Of a DNA stretch of 64,000 bases, positions 17,919 through 26,335 are shown one piece after another; positions within the stretch are counted from its first letter, which is position 1, and every line of letters begins with the position of its first letter. The DNA comes from Herminiimonas sp. (lineage in GTDB: Bacteria; Pseudomonadota; Gammaproteobacteria; Burkholderiales; Burkholderiaceae_D), in assembly GCA_028292265.1 (NCBI GenBank), contig JAQGMR010000072.1:62001-126000 (forward strand), given 5' to 3'. Both the position numbers and the translations under genes were made by a program. The notes beneath the pieces are model-generated. The model was not told where the DNA came from, searched no databases, and was given only the letters and a program-made list of their open reading frames with translations.

Positions 17919-18096
17919 GCCAAATATACCGGATACGAAATAGTCTACGTTGTGACCGACGCGTATCTTTGCGGTATCGTGTCGTCATGATTGGCGGGAG
18001 CAGAGTTTCGCGCCAGCAGGCACTACCCGGTCCTGCATTTTTCTGCAGGAGCATGCCGTCCCCTGCATCGGGTTAGAACCGTGTCACGGAAGATTC

Positions 18097-19428
18097 ATGG
18101 AAAATCTGTTGCTGGCATATGGGCTGGATTGGCTGAACCTGGTCCTGCGCTGGGCACACCTTATCACCGGCATTGCATGGATCGGCGCCTCGTTCTATTT
18201 CGTCTGGCTCGACAACAGCATCCGGCCACCCGCACCCGGCTCTGAACTGGCAAGGAAAGGCGTCTCGGGCGAGCTCTGGGCCATCCATGGTGGCGGCTTC
18301 TACCATCCACAAAAATTCCTCGTCGCGCCGGCTGAATTGCCGGCCGAACTGCACTGGTTCAAGTGGGAAGCCTACACAACCTGGCTGACCGGTTTCGCGC
18401 TCCTGATCGTCCTGTATTACTGCAACCCGCAAGCCATGATGATCGACAAGTCGGTAGCCGACTTGAGTTCGTGGCAGGCGATCGCGATTGGACTGGGAAC
18501 ACTAATTGTGGGCTGGGTCGTGTACGACGGCCTGTGCCGTTCTCCACTCGGGAAGCGCGACGGCCTGCTCGGCATCGTCATGTTCTGCTTCACCGTGGCA
18601 GCGACCTGGTTCCTGACCCATGTCTTCAGCGGTCGCGCCGCTTACCTGCATGTAGGCGCCATGATCGGCACCATCATGGTTGCCAACGTGCTGATGGTGA
18701 TCATGCCGGGCCAGCGCAAGATGGTGGAGGCCATGCGCCAGGGACAAATGCCCGACCCTGTTTATGGGATGCGCGGCAAGCAGCGCAGCGTACACAACAA
18801 CTACTTCACCCTGCCCGTCATTTTTATCATGATGAGCAACCATTACGCCATGACCTGGGGCCATAAATGGAACTGGCTGATTCTGGCGGTCATCATGGCG
18901 GCTGGCGTCTTGATCCGGCACTTCTTCAACCTGCGGCACAAGGGCCGGGTTGACTGGCGCTTTCCGGCCGCCGGCATCGCGCTGCTGGCCGGTGTGGCGG
19001 TGGCGATTGCGCCGCCAAGGCCGGCGCCGCGTTCGGTGCCGGTTGCTACTGCGCCGGCCACACCCGCCACTGGCGGCGGGGCGGTTGGTGCTGCAACGCC
19101 GCCAAGTGCGGTTGCCACGCCACAGGGGGCCGCTGCAGTGTCGTCGGTCGCCAATGCCGCCGTCCCGGCGGCGAACGACTTCGCCCGCATAAAATCGATC
19201 GTGGACCAGCGCTGCGTTGCCTGTCATGCGGCTCATCCGACCCAGACCGGATTCGCCGCCCCGCCGGCGGGTATCATGCTCGATACACCAGAGCTAATTC
19301 ACCAGTACAGCGCAAAAATCTACCAGCAGGCGGTACAGCTGAAAACGATGCCGCTGGCGAACCTGACTGCCATTACCGACGAAGAACGTGCTGCGCTCGG
19401 CGCCTGGTACGAATCCGGCGCCAAATAG
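18097..19428 (+). CDS. puuD: Membrane urate hydroxylase PuuD with C-terminal cytochrome c domain
   Basis: PuuD oxidises urate to 5-hydroxyisourate in the inner membrane and replaces soluble uricase. The first 300 residues contain about eight hydrophobic segments and the family blocks LRWAHLITGIAWIGASFYFVWLD (in part), WAIHGGGFYHPQKF and RSVHNNYFTLPVIFIMMSNHY. Residues about 305-365 are an Ala/Pro/Gly-rich linker. Residues about 366-443 are a class I cytochrome c with the haem motif CVACH and a later methionine (TMPLANLT) as probable axial ligand, so electrons pass to the respiratory chain rather than to oxygen. Length (443 aa) is usual. The gene is divergent from the LysR regulator. No hiuH is adjacent; it lies at 30.7 kb. 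Confidence 0.93.
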   Translation: MENLLLAYGLDWLNLVLRWAHLITGIAWIGASFYFVWLDNSIRPPAPGSELARKGVSGELWAIHGGGFYHPQKFLVAPAELPAELHWFKWEAYTTWLTGFALLIVLYYCNPQAMMIDKSVADLSSWQAIAIGLGTLIVGWVVYDGLCRSPLGKRDGLLGIVMFCFTVAATWFLTHVFSGRAAYLHVGAMIGTIMVANVLMVIMPGQRKMVEAMRQGQMPDPVYGMRGKQRSVHNNYFTLPVIFIMMSNHYAMTWGHKWNWLILAVIMAAGVLIRHFFNLRHKGRVDWRFPAAGIALLAGVAVAIAPPRPAPRSVPVATAPATPATGGGAVGAATPPSAVATPQGAAAVSSVANAAVPAANDFARIKSIVDQRCVACHAAHPTQTGFAAPPAGIMLDTPELIHQYSAKIYQQAVQLKTMPLANLTAITDEERAALGAWYESGAK

Positions 19429-19498
19429 ATGGCGTTACACGACGACGAAAAGTCGACGGCACGAGGGAAAGGCCGGAAGCAAACGCATTTAAGCAGAT

Positions 19499-19600
19499 GC
19501 GCGAAGCAATTCAGGCGAAGCTGGTATGTTTTGACGAGAGAAGCGCGAAGCAAATCAGGCCGAGCCTTGCATGTTCCAACCAGAGAAGCGTGAAGCAACT
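19499..19600 (+). repeat. Degenerate 44-45-bp tandem repeat between puuD and the ammonia-lyase gene
   Basis: The block GCG(C/T)GAAGCAA recurs at 19499, 19543 and 19588, with AGAGAAGC before the second and third copies. It fills the middle of the 303-base gap 19429-19731. The rest of the gap shows no gene; short echoes of GACTCAC and GACTGAC follow the repeat. Confidence 0.6.
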
Positions 19601-19731
19601 GACCTGAGTGACTGACGCCAACGACTCACGCAGATGACCGACGCAGAGTGATTCATGCAATTGACTCACCCGATGCAGCCGCCAGTGGTCCGCAGTCTGC
19701 CCAGCACTTGAATACAACCGGAAAAACCAGC

Positions 19732-21366
19732 ATGAACATCATCATCGATGGCTTTAGCCTAAACGCCGCGCAGGCGGTGGCAACGGCGCGCGACACAAGC
19801 GTGCGGGTCAGCCTCGCCGACTCCTCGCGCGCAGCGCTCAAGCAAAGCCGCGACTTTATCGAAGCGAACTGGATGCATGACGAAGCGCCGATGATGTACA
19901 GCTTCAACACCGGCGTGGGCCTGCTGAAGGACACACGCATCAAGGTAGAAAGCAGCAGTCTGTTCCAAACCCAGTTGATCAAGGCACATGCGGCCGGCAT
20001 GGGGGAACCCTTCTCCGAGGAAGTCAGCCGCGCCACCATGCTGCTGCGGGCCAATGCCTTTGCCAGCAACTACTCGGCGCCGCGGGTCGAGGTGGTGGAC
20101 CGCCTGCTGGCTTTCCTGAATGCCGGCATCCATCCCGTCATGCCGCAAAAAGGCTCGGTCGGTACTTCCGGCGACCTCGCGCCGCTGGCCTACCTGGCAG
20201 CGGCCATCGCCGGTTTCGATGAGGCCGAAGTGATGTACCGCGGCCAGCGCATGCACGCGCCGGAGGCCATAACGCAAGCCGGCATCGGCGAGGTGAAATT
20301 CGCGCTGGAAGCCAAGGACGCCTCAGCACTGATCAATGGCTCCACCGTCACGCTGGCCGTGGCGCTGCTGGCGGCGCATGACGCGCGCACGATGCTGATC
20401 GACGCCTGCATCGGCCTCGGCCTGTCGCTGGAAGCGATGCGCGCAGAAATATCGGCCTTTGACGAACGCATCCACCGCGCCCGACCGCACGCCGGGCAAA
20501 TAAAGACCGCCGGTATTGTTCGCCGCCTGCTGCACGGATCGACCCGTACCACGCACGAGGCACGCGCGGTTCAACTGCCAGAAGAGTCCCGCCGCACCGA
20601 CATTCCTTACTCGCCGCGCATTCAGGATGTGTATTCCCTGCGCTGCGCCCCGCAAGTCTATGGCCCCGTGTTCGATGCGCTCGACTATATCGGCACCATC
20701 ATCGGCCGCGAAATCAATTCCGCAACTGACAATCCGCTGATCTTCGACAAGCCAGGCGGCGGCTTTGAAATCATCTCAGGCGGTAATTTTCACGGGCAGT
20801 ATTTGGCCCAAGCCATGGATTTGCTAGCAATGGCGGTAACGGACCTCGGCAGCATCTGTGAGCGCCGCATCGCCCGGCTGATCGACCCGACGCTGTCGTG
20901 GGGATTGCCACGCAACCTGATGTCGGGCATACGGGGCGTCAATACCGGCTACCCGGTAGTGCAGTGCTCGATGAGTGCTCTCGTCATGGAGAACCGCACG
21001 CTCTGCATGCCCGGCAGCGTGGACAGCATCCCCTCCAAGGGCAATAGCGAAGACCACGTGTCCAATTCCACCTGGTGCGCACGCAAGGCCGCAACGGTAG
21101 TCGCCAATACGCAGGTCATCGTCGGCGTAGAAATGCTGCTTGCCGCCCAAGGCGTCACCATGAGCGAAGATGCACTAAAAGGCTTCTCGCTGGCCGCTGG
21201 AACGCAAGCCGCCTACGATGAGATCCGGCGCCAGATACCGGCCTGCCTCGATGGCGACCGCTGGTTCCACGACGACATCGCCGTCGCGCATGGTTTCGTT
21301 ATTAGTGGCTCGGTTCGGACCGCAGTCGAAACGGTTGTGGGGGCTTTGGACCATCCGGCGGGATAG
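19732..21366 (+). CDS. Aromatic amino acid/histidine ammonia-lyase family (MIO enzyme, TSG triad)
   Basis: The 544-aa protein belongs to the HAL/PAL family, which uses an MIO cofactor made from an internal tripeptide to remove ammonia from histidine, phenylalanine or tyrosine. Family motifs: SFNTGVG, KAHAAGMG, ALINGSTVTLAVALL, YSPRIQDVYSLRCAPQVYG, ATDNPLIF, SGGNFHGQ and KGNSEDHVS. The triad is Thr145-Ser146-Gly147 (GSVGTSGDLAPL) instead of the usual Ala-Ser-Gly. EDHVS is closer to histidine lyases than to plant-type PAL, but the following NSTW is unusual, so the substrate is open. I start at the ATG at 19732, which gives the family N-terminus; an ATG at 19648 adds 28 unrelated residues. No hutU, hutI or hutG is nearby, so a plain histidine-utilisation role is not supported by context. 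Confidence 0.88.
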   Translation: MNIIIDGFSLNAAQAVATARDTSVRVSLADSSRAALKQSRDFIEANWMHDEAPMMYSFNTGVGLLKDTRIKVESSSLFQTQLIKAHAAGMGEPFSEEVSRATMLLRANAFASNYSAPRVEVVDRLLAFLNAGIHPVMPQKGSVGTSGDLAPLAYLAAAIAGFDEAEVMYRGQRMHAPEAITQAGIGEVKFALEAKDASALINGSTVTLAVALLAAHDARTMLIDACIGLGLSLEAMRAEISAFDERIHRARPHAGQIKTAGIVRRLLHGSTRTTHEARAVQLPEESRRTDIPYSPRIQDVYSLRCAPQVYGPVFDALDYIGTIIGREINSATDNPLIFDKPGGGFEIISGGNFHGQYLAQAMDLLAMAVTDLGSICERRIARLIDPTLSWGLPRNLMSGIRGVNTGYPVVQCSMSALVMENRTLCMPGSVDSIPSKGNSEDHVSNSTWCARKAATVVANTQVIVGVEMLLAAQGVTMSEDALKGFSLAAGTQAAYDEIRRQIPACLDGDRWFHDDIAVAHGFVISGSVRTAVETVVGALDHPAG

Positions 21367-21516
21367 GACGGGTATGATTGGGCTAACCGGAGTCCGGCCG
21401 GATAGTCTTGACTGGGAACCATCGGTTGATTTGGGGTTCGCAAAGTGAAGCGATATTGCGTGCCGCATGCCTCCGGTAATGCTGCACCGTTTCACTGCCG
21501 TAGGGGCTAGCCGGGT

Positions 21517-21775
21517 GTTCGCCCCGGCGGCCGACCTCTTCTTTTGCTTCGCCAAAAGAAGAGGCAAGAAAAGGCGACCCCGGAGCTGGCGGTCCGCTGC
21601 GCGGACTCCCCGCGTCGTCAGCACCTGAAACGGGAAGCGGCGGAAACTCGCTGCGCTCAGACAGCCGCCACTTCTTTTTCCGTTTCAGGCACTGCCGACG
21701 CGGCGCCACCAACGGGGGTTCCACGTCAAAGGCAAAGGCAACAGCAACGGCCACGGCCACGGCGACTGCAAAGGC
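21517..21775 (+). repeat. Left arm of a large imperfect inverted repeat
   Basis: This arm reads TTCGCCAAAAGAAGAGG, then AAAAGGCGACCC, GAAGCGGCGGAAACTCGCTG, CGCTCAGACAGCCGCCACTT and ACGTCAAAGGCA. The same blocks occur in the same order on the other strand at 22075-22346. Open frames through it (for example on the minus strand ending at 21383) look like by-products. It starts about 150 bases after the ammonia-lyase stop. Such GC-rich dispersed elements are common in Burkholderiales and Xanthomonas genomes (general knowledge). Confidence 0.75.
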
Positions 21776-21894
21776 AAGAGCAAGAGCAAGAGCAAGAGCA
21801 AGAGCAAGGGCAAGAGCAAGAGCAAGGGCAAGAGCAAGAGCAAGGGCAAGAGCAAGAGCAAGGGCAAGAGCAAGAGCAAGAGCAAGAGCAAGGG
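21775..21894 (+). repeat. 20-unit hexamer tract, CAAGAG/CAAGGG
   Basis: Exactly twenty 6-bp units without a break: CAAGAG is interrupted by CAAGGG at units 6, 9, 12, 15 and 20, giving an 18-bp higher-order period in the middle. One strand is purine-rich. It sits between the arms of the inverted repeat. Although a frame reads Gln-Glu repeats, no start or RBS supports a gene. Confidence 0.95.
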
Positions 21895-22074
21895 TAGAGA
21901 AGAGCAGACCAACGGCAAGAGCAGAGCAGAGCAGACCAACGGCGGCCGGCCAACCGCAGATCTTAACAACGCCATGTTGATGAACCTGCAGATCTTAGAC
22001 CCGCGCCTATTCAGTGAGCGGAACCCGAAAACCGGTGTACCACCGCCCGTCTCCCAAGAACTGCAAAATTCTGC

Positions 22075-22346
22075 GTGCAGTCGCAGTCGCAGTCGTGGTG
22101 GCAGTGGCCGTTGCAGTTGCCTGTGCCTTTGACGTTAACCCCGTCGTATGCCGCCACGACGGCGGTACCGAAATCGGGTCAGAAGTGGCGGTTGTCTGAG
22201 CGCAGCGAGTTTCCGCCGCTTCCCGATTTCGGTGCCGACGGCGTGGGAACCCCGCGAAGCGGGGCGGCAGACCCGGGTCGCCTTTTCTTGGTTCCGTTCT
22301 TTTGGCGAGACAAAAGAATGAACCCGGTCGCCGGGCCGGAACCCGG
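22075..22346 (-). repeat. Right arm of the inverted repeat, with a further partial copy downstream
   Basis: It is the reverse-complement counterpart of the left arm: TTTGACGTTAACC, AAGTGGCGGTTGTCTGAGCG, CAGCGAGTTTCCGCCGCTTC, GGGTCGCCTTTTCTTGG and TTCTTTTGGCGAGACAAAAG. A shorter related fragment, CCCCGCGCAGCGGGGCGGCA, lies near 22465-22484. Together with the left arm and the hexamer tract it fills the 1.2-kb gap 21367-22582; no gene is supported there. Confidence 0.75.
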
Positions 22347-22582
22347 CATGGTTCCACGATAGGAAAACAGTATTGAGCACCGAAGGTACACCTCGGCTAG
22401 GAAGCAGCCCTTGAATCGAAGTTGCGCTTGCTGGCGCTGTTGACGCGAGCCCCGTCGCGGCGACCCCGCGCAGCGGGGCGGCAAATCCGATGAACTGAAC
22501 CGGTGTCCGGCGGTAGGTTATCTGGTATCAAGCCCAAGCCGTTCGGAACTGCGGGCCGAAACCCGCACTCCCACCCGCCAAA

Positions 22583-23680
22583 TTAAAACCGATGCCGAAT
22601 TCCCAATCCCAAACTGTTAGCGCTGCTAAAGTTCGTCACCTTGTCATTCATGAACAGCGCATACAAATCGGTACGCTTCGACATGTCGTAGTCATAGCCA
22701 ACTGTGACGGTGTCACGCTTGATGTCCAGGCCGCTGCCCCCGCGCCTTGTATCGGCCCATCCAGCGAGAATCTTGCCCTTGCCGAGCGGTACGCTGGCCC
22801 CTAGCGACCAGGTCTTGTCCTTCAGGTCGACATCATGCGTGGCACGGTCATAGGTGGCAAACAGCTTGACCACCTTGAAGTCGTAAGAGCCACCGACGAA
22901 ATAGACCTTCTGCTCAGTCGCGTTGACCCCGCCAACCGACTGCACAATGCTGGTCGGCGTAGCGACATCGAGCGGATTGTTGACTTTTACATTGTGGTAG
23001 AACGCCGTCAGCGCGAGGGGGCCCTGGAAGTACAGCGCGTTGATGCCAATGTTCTTCTTGCCGGTATTGCCAGGAACCTCGCCCAGCTGATAATGGAAGT
23101 TGGCCGTGAGACCGCCGAAGTCTGGCGTCGTGTAGATGATCTCGTTGCTCCAGCCGGTATCGCCTGCCAGCGAGTTTGAAAAGGTGCGGGCGCCGAAAGG
23201 GCCGGTTGCCACGTCACTATGAAGAATCAGCGGGGAGAACTGGAACGAATCGCCAAACGGGTTGAACAACACGGTTGGCAAGAAGTTAGGCGCGAGGTCG
23301 CGCCCGATGGAGATACCGCCGAAGCCGCCGGTCAGGCCAACATTCGCATCGCGGGAAAACATGGTGTCGCCGGTAAAGCGGCCCGACTCGCCAGTGTCGG
23401 CGCGCAAAAAGCTGGTTAGATTCATCCGTGCTTTCAGCCCACCGCCGAGGTCTTCAGTCGCCTTGAAGCCGATCCAGGAAGTGGTTAGTCCACCGCTACC
23501 GACCAGGCGGGTGGAGCCGGGGTCGCCACTGTTCTTCATGCTGCCGAAGAAGTTGTCGACGAGGCCCGTCACGGTAACGTTTGTTTGCGCCATCGCCGGT
23601 GCAAGCAACCCTGCGCCGAGTGTGGCACCGAGCGCGGTAGCAATGGCACAGCGCGCAAACGTTTTCTTATTTGATTTCAT
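22583..23680 (-). CDS. Outer-membrane porin, Gram-negative general porin family
   Basis: A 365-aa beta-barrel porin of the Burkholderiales type. A signal peptide of about 31 residues ends PAMA|QTNVTVTG. The barrel opens with VTGLVDNFFGS and WIGFKATEDLGGGLKA. It keeps the FSRDANVGLTGGFGGISIGR loop region and ends in a C-terminal phenylalanine (GLGIRHRF), the signal for the BAM complex. GGGGAA stands before the ATG. It forms a diffusion channel for small solutes. It lies between the repeat region and the guaD-xdh genes, on the same strand as them, but is separated from guaD by 211 bases, so it probably has its own promoter. A role in purine uptake is possible by context only. Confidence 0.93.
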   Translation of the reverse strand: MKSNKKTFARCAIATALGATLGAGLLAPAMAQTNVTVTGLVDNFFGSMKNSGDPGSTRLVGSGGLTTSWIGFKATEDLGGGLKARMNLTSFLRADTGESGRFTGDTMFSRDANVGLTGGFGGISIGRDLAPNFLPTVLFNPFGDSFQFSPLILHSDVATGPFGARTFSNSLAGDTGWSNEIIYTTPDFGGLTANFHYQLGEVPGNTGKKNIGINALYFQGPLALTAFYHNVKVNNPLDVATPTSIVQSVGGVNATEQKVYFVGGSYDFKVVKLFATYDRATHDVDLKDKTWSLGASVPLGKGKILAGWADTRRGGSGLDIKRDTVTVGYDYDMSKRTDLYALFMNDKVTNFSSANSLGLGIRHRF

Positions 23681-23891
23681 GAATTTCCCCTGGAAGCGTT
23701 TAGAAGCAAGAACGAAAATAGATTTAGTTTTATCGAGGCCGCGGCATTGGCTTGGTGCAGCAGCAGTGCCGATTGCGATTTAGCAATTTTAATGCCGCGA
23801 CTGTTGGTAGTCGGAAGGACTTGCTGATTATTCGCGTGGTCTGTTGTTTTTTTCGGAACTCCATTTCACTATGCGGAGGTGCCCCGATTTG

Positions 23892-25256
23892 TTACGTCTC
23901 GGCGAGCGCCTTGTCGTCTCTCGATTGCAGCAATCGTGCACCAGACCAGGTCGCCGCGACGGCGCGTTCGTCACCGAGCAGTGCAAGTGAAAACAGCAGT
24001 TCTTCCAGGCTTTGCGCCTGAGCGGTGCGGCGGGCAAGAAGAGGCGTGGCCGCGGGGTCGAGGGCAATGAAGTCGGCCTCGGATCCGATGGAGAAGCTGC
24101 CGATCGTATCGGCCAATCGCATGCTGCGCGCACCGCCGAGCGTGGCGAGGTAGAACATGCGCAGTCCGGAAAGGTGCGTTCCACCAAGTCGCGCCACTTT
24201 ATAGAGATCGTTCATGGTGCGCAGCATGGAGAACGACGTACCGCCTCCAACGTCGGTTGAGAGCGAGAGCGGCGTGCGGGCCTGGTCGGCTTTTTTGAAG
24301 TCAAATAGCCCGCTGCCGAGGAACAGATTGGAAGTCGGGCACAGTGCGACGGCAGCGCCGGCATCATGCAGACGGTCGCGGTCAGCGTCATCGAGCCAGA
24401 TACAGTGGGCATACAACGCGCGCTCGCGCAGCAGTCCGACCCGGTCATAGATGTCGAGGTAGCTGCGGGCGCCGGGAAAAAGTGACATGGCCCAAGCTAC
24501 TTCGTCGGTATTTTCCGCGACGTGGGATTGGATGAAGGTGTCCGGCCAGGCACGCGCCAGTTCGCCGGCAAGGCCGAGTTGCGCATCGGTTGAGGTGGGC
24601 GCAAAGCGCGGCGTAATGGCAACCATCTGGCGTGACTTGCCGTGCCAGGTGCGGATCAAGTCTTCAGTGTCGCGCGCGCCGCTCTCAGCGGTATCGCGCA
24701 GGAACTCCGGGCAGTTGCGGTCCATCAGGACCTTGCCGGCGACCATGCGCAAGCCGCGTGCGGCGCTTACTTCAAAGAATGCGTGCGCCGACGCGGCGTG
24801 CACTGTGCACCAGACCATGGCGGTCGTGGTGCCGCAGCGCGCGAGTTCGTCAAGAAAAAAGCTGGCCACCGCGCGGCCATGCGCCGGATCCTCGAAGCGC
24901 CGTTCGGCCGGGAAGGTGTAACTCTCAAGCCAGGGCAGCAGACCCGCTGCCGGCGAGGCGATGATGTCTGTCTGCGAATAGTGAACGTGGGTGTCGATGA
25001 AGCCGGGCATGATGATCTTGCCGCGCAGGTCGTGCACCATGGTCCCGGGCGCCAGGGAAGGTGCAAGACGGGCATGGTCACCGACGGCGGCGATTCGGCC
25101 GTTTCGCGCAACCAGCAGGCCGTCTTCATGCCACACGTGGGCCTGCTCATGGAATGCGGGATCTTCTGTGAAATACAGTATGCGGCCGCGCCACGCCTCG
25201 CATGGGCCGGACGCTCCCTCAAGCGCGGGGCCGGAAGCGTCCGTTGTGGTATTCAT
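23892..25256 (-). CDS. guaD: Guanine deaminase
   Basis: GuaD converts guanine to xanthine and ammonia. The 454-aa protein is an amidohydrolase-fold metal enzyme with PGFIDTHVHYSQTD (Zn ligands and substrate region), SHVAENTDEV (metal His), YAHCIWL (metal His) and LSTDVGGGTSFSML (metal Asp). These match bacterial guanine deaminases closely. The ATG at 25256 overlaps the xdhC stop as ATGA (25253-25256), which fixes the start and shows coupling; a longer open frame to 25394 is Cys/Arg-rich and unlike the family. It is the last gene of the xdhABC-guaD operon and supplies xanthine to the dehydrogenase. Confidence 0.95.
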   Translation of the reverse strand: MNTTTDASGPALEGASGPCEAWRGRILYFTEDPAFHEQAHVWHEDGLLVARNGRIAAVGDHARLAPSLAPGTMVHDLRGKIIMPGFIDTHVHYSQTDIIASPAAGLLPWLESYTFPAERRFEDPAHGRAVASFFLDELARCGTTTAMVWCTVHAASAHAFFEVSAARGLRMVAGKVLMDRNCPEFLRDTAESGARDTEDLIRTWHGKSRQMVAITPRFAPTSTDAQLGLAGELARAWPDTFIQSHVAENTDEVAWAMSLFPGARSYLDIYDRVGLLRERALYAHCIWLDDADRDRLHDAGAAVALCPTSNLFLGSGLFDFKKADQARTPLSLSTDVGGGTSFSMLRTMNDLYKVARLGGTHLSGLRMFYLATLGGARSMRLADTIGSFSIGSEADFIALDPAATPLLARRTAQAQSLEELLFSLALLGDERAVAATWSGARLLQSRDDKALAET

Positions 25257-26335
25257 GCCCGCTGCTTTGTCGCTTCGGGCAGCGCTGGTGCCGCAGACTG
25301 CTGAGCTTCCCATACCTGCAGCAACTGCGCCGACACAGCAATCGCAATCACTGCCGGTTCCTTGCCGACGATGCCGGGCAAGCCAATCGGGCACACCATG
25401 CTGGCCAGCCGCTCTTGGGAGAGGCCGCGCGCGGCAAGCCGTCGTTCGAACTGGATGCGCTTGGTGCGTGAGCCGATCAACCCGAACCAGCCATCGTCGC
25501 CGCGTCGCAAGATGTGTTCGCTCAGTTGGCAGTCGAGCGCATGACTGTGCGTGGCCACAAGGTAGCTGGCTCCGGGTGGCGCCTCATGCACCACCGCTTC
25601 AGGTGAATCGGTGGCCTCAATTGTGACATTGGCCGGGACGCCGCCCGGACAGGCCAGGGAGAAAAGGTGCTCACGCTGGTCGACCCAGGTGATTGCGCAC
25701 GGCAGCGGCGCCATGGCATGGACGATCGCCGCGCCAACATGGCCAGCACCGAAGAGAAAAAGTCTTGCAGGGCTCGGCGCGATGAGGTCGTGCAGGCAAC
25801 GCTTTCCATCCTCCTCCACCAGTTCACACGCTAGGTTTTCGGGAGCGTATCGCGGGGACGACGGGTCATCCTTTTGCCTTGCACCGAAAATTAGCGGCAT
25901 GCCGAATTCATCCTGCAATGAAGCTGCGCCAGTGGAATCGAAAGTAACGCGTCGCCGAGTCGGAAGCCCTTTGCCGAGGCGCTCCGCGATTTGCTGGAAC
26001 GCCTCACGCGCCTCGCTGTCGATTCGCTCGAAACAGAGGAACACCACGCCGCCGCAGCACTGCCCAAGTGTGGGCCCGAGAGGAAGGCGTTTCAGCACCG
26101 CGCGTCGGGCATCTGGATCAGCCAGCATCTCCCGAGCGAAGCCACAGGCGGCCCACTCCAGATGACCGCCGCCAATAGTGTCGGCGGTGTGAAATTCATG
26201 GTGTTGATCCTGCGCGTTCATCACGAGCATGCGGGCGCCGGCCTTGCGCGGAACAGAGCCCTCTGCGTGCGCAACGGTTACCAGGACCGCGTCCTCGCGC
26301 TGCTTTAGAAGTGTTGAAAGCCAGGCAGGAATCAT
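25253..26335 (-). CDS. xdhC: Xanthine dehydrogenase accessory protein XdhC
   Basis: XdhC binds molybdenum cofactor, directs its sulfuration and delivers it to the XdhB subunit. The 360-aa sequence has the N-terminal family motif VTVAHAEGSVPRKAGARMLV, TIGGGHLEW and LGQCCGGVV. A Rossmann-type second half follows with LFGAGHVGAAIVHAM and GLIGSRTKRIQFERRL. The stop overlaps guaD and the start overlaps the xdhB stop, both ATGA. It acts in the cytosol as a chaperone and is not part of the mature enzyme. Confidence 0.95.
   Translation of the reverse strand: MIPAWLSTLLKQREDAVLVTVAHAEGSVPRKAGARMLVMNAQDQHHEFHTADTIGGGHLEWAACGFAREMLADPDARRAVLKRLPLGPTLGQCCGGVVFLCFERIDSEAREAFQQIAERLGKGLPTRRRVTFDSTGAASLQDEFGMPLIFGARQKDDPSSPRYAPENLACELVEEDGKRCLHDLIAPSPARLFLFGAGHVGAAIVHAMAPLPCAITWVDQREHLFSLACPGGVPANVTIEATDSPEAVVHEAPPGASYLVATHSHALDCQLSEHILRRGDDGWFGLIGSRTKRIQFERRLAARGLSQERLASMVCPIGLPGIVGKEPAVIAIAVSAQLLQVWEAQQSAAPALPEATKQRA

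Noticed and set aside
21775..21894. Regular repeats that could be taken for a CRISPR array.
   Set aside because: Units are 6 bp without spacers and no cas gene is in the window.
21544..21897. Open frame with a Gln/Glu repeat through the hexamer tract.
   Set aside because: No RBS, made entirely of the inverted-repeat arm plus the hexamer, and the arm recurs on the other strand.
25257..25394. Upstream extension of guaD.
   Set aside because: The ATGA overlap with xdhC at 25253-25256 and the family start fix the shorter form.
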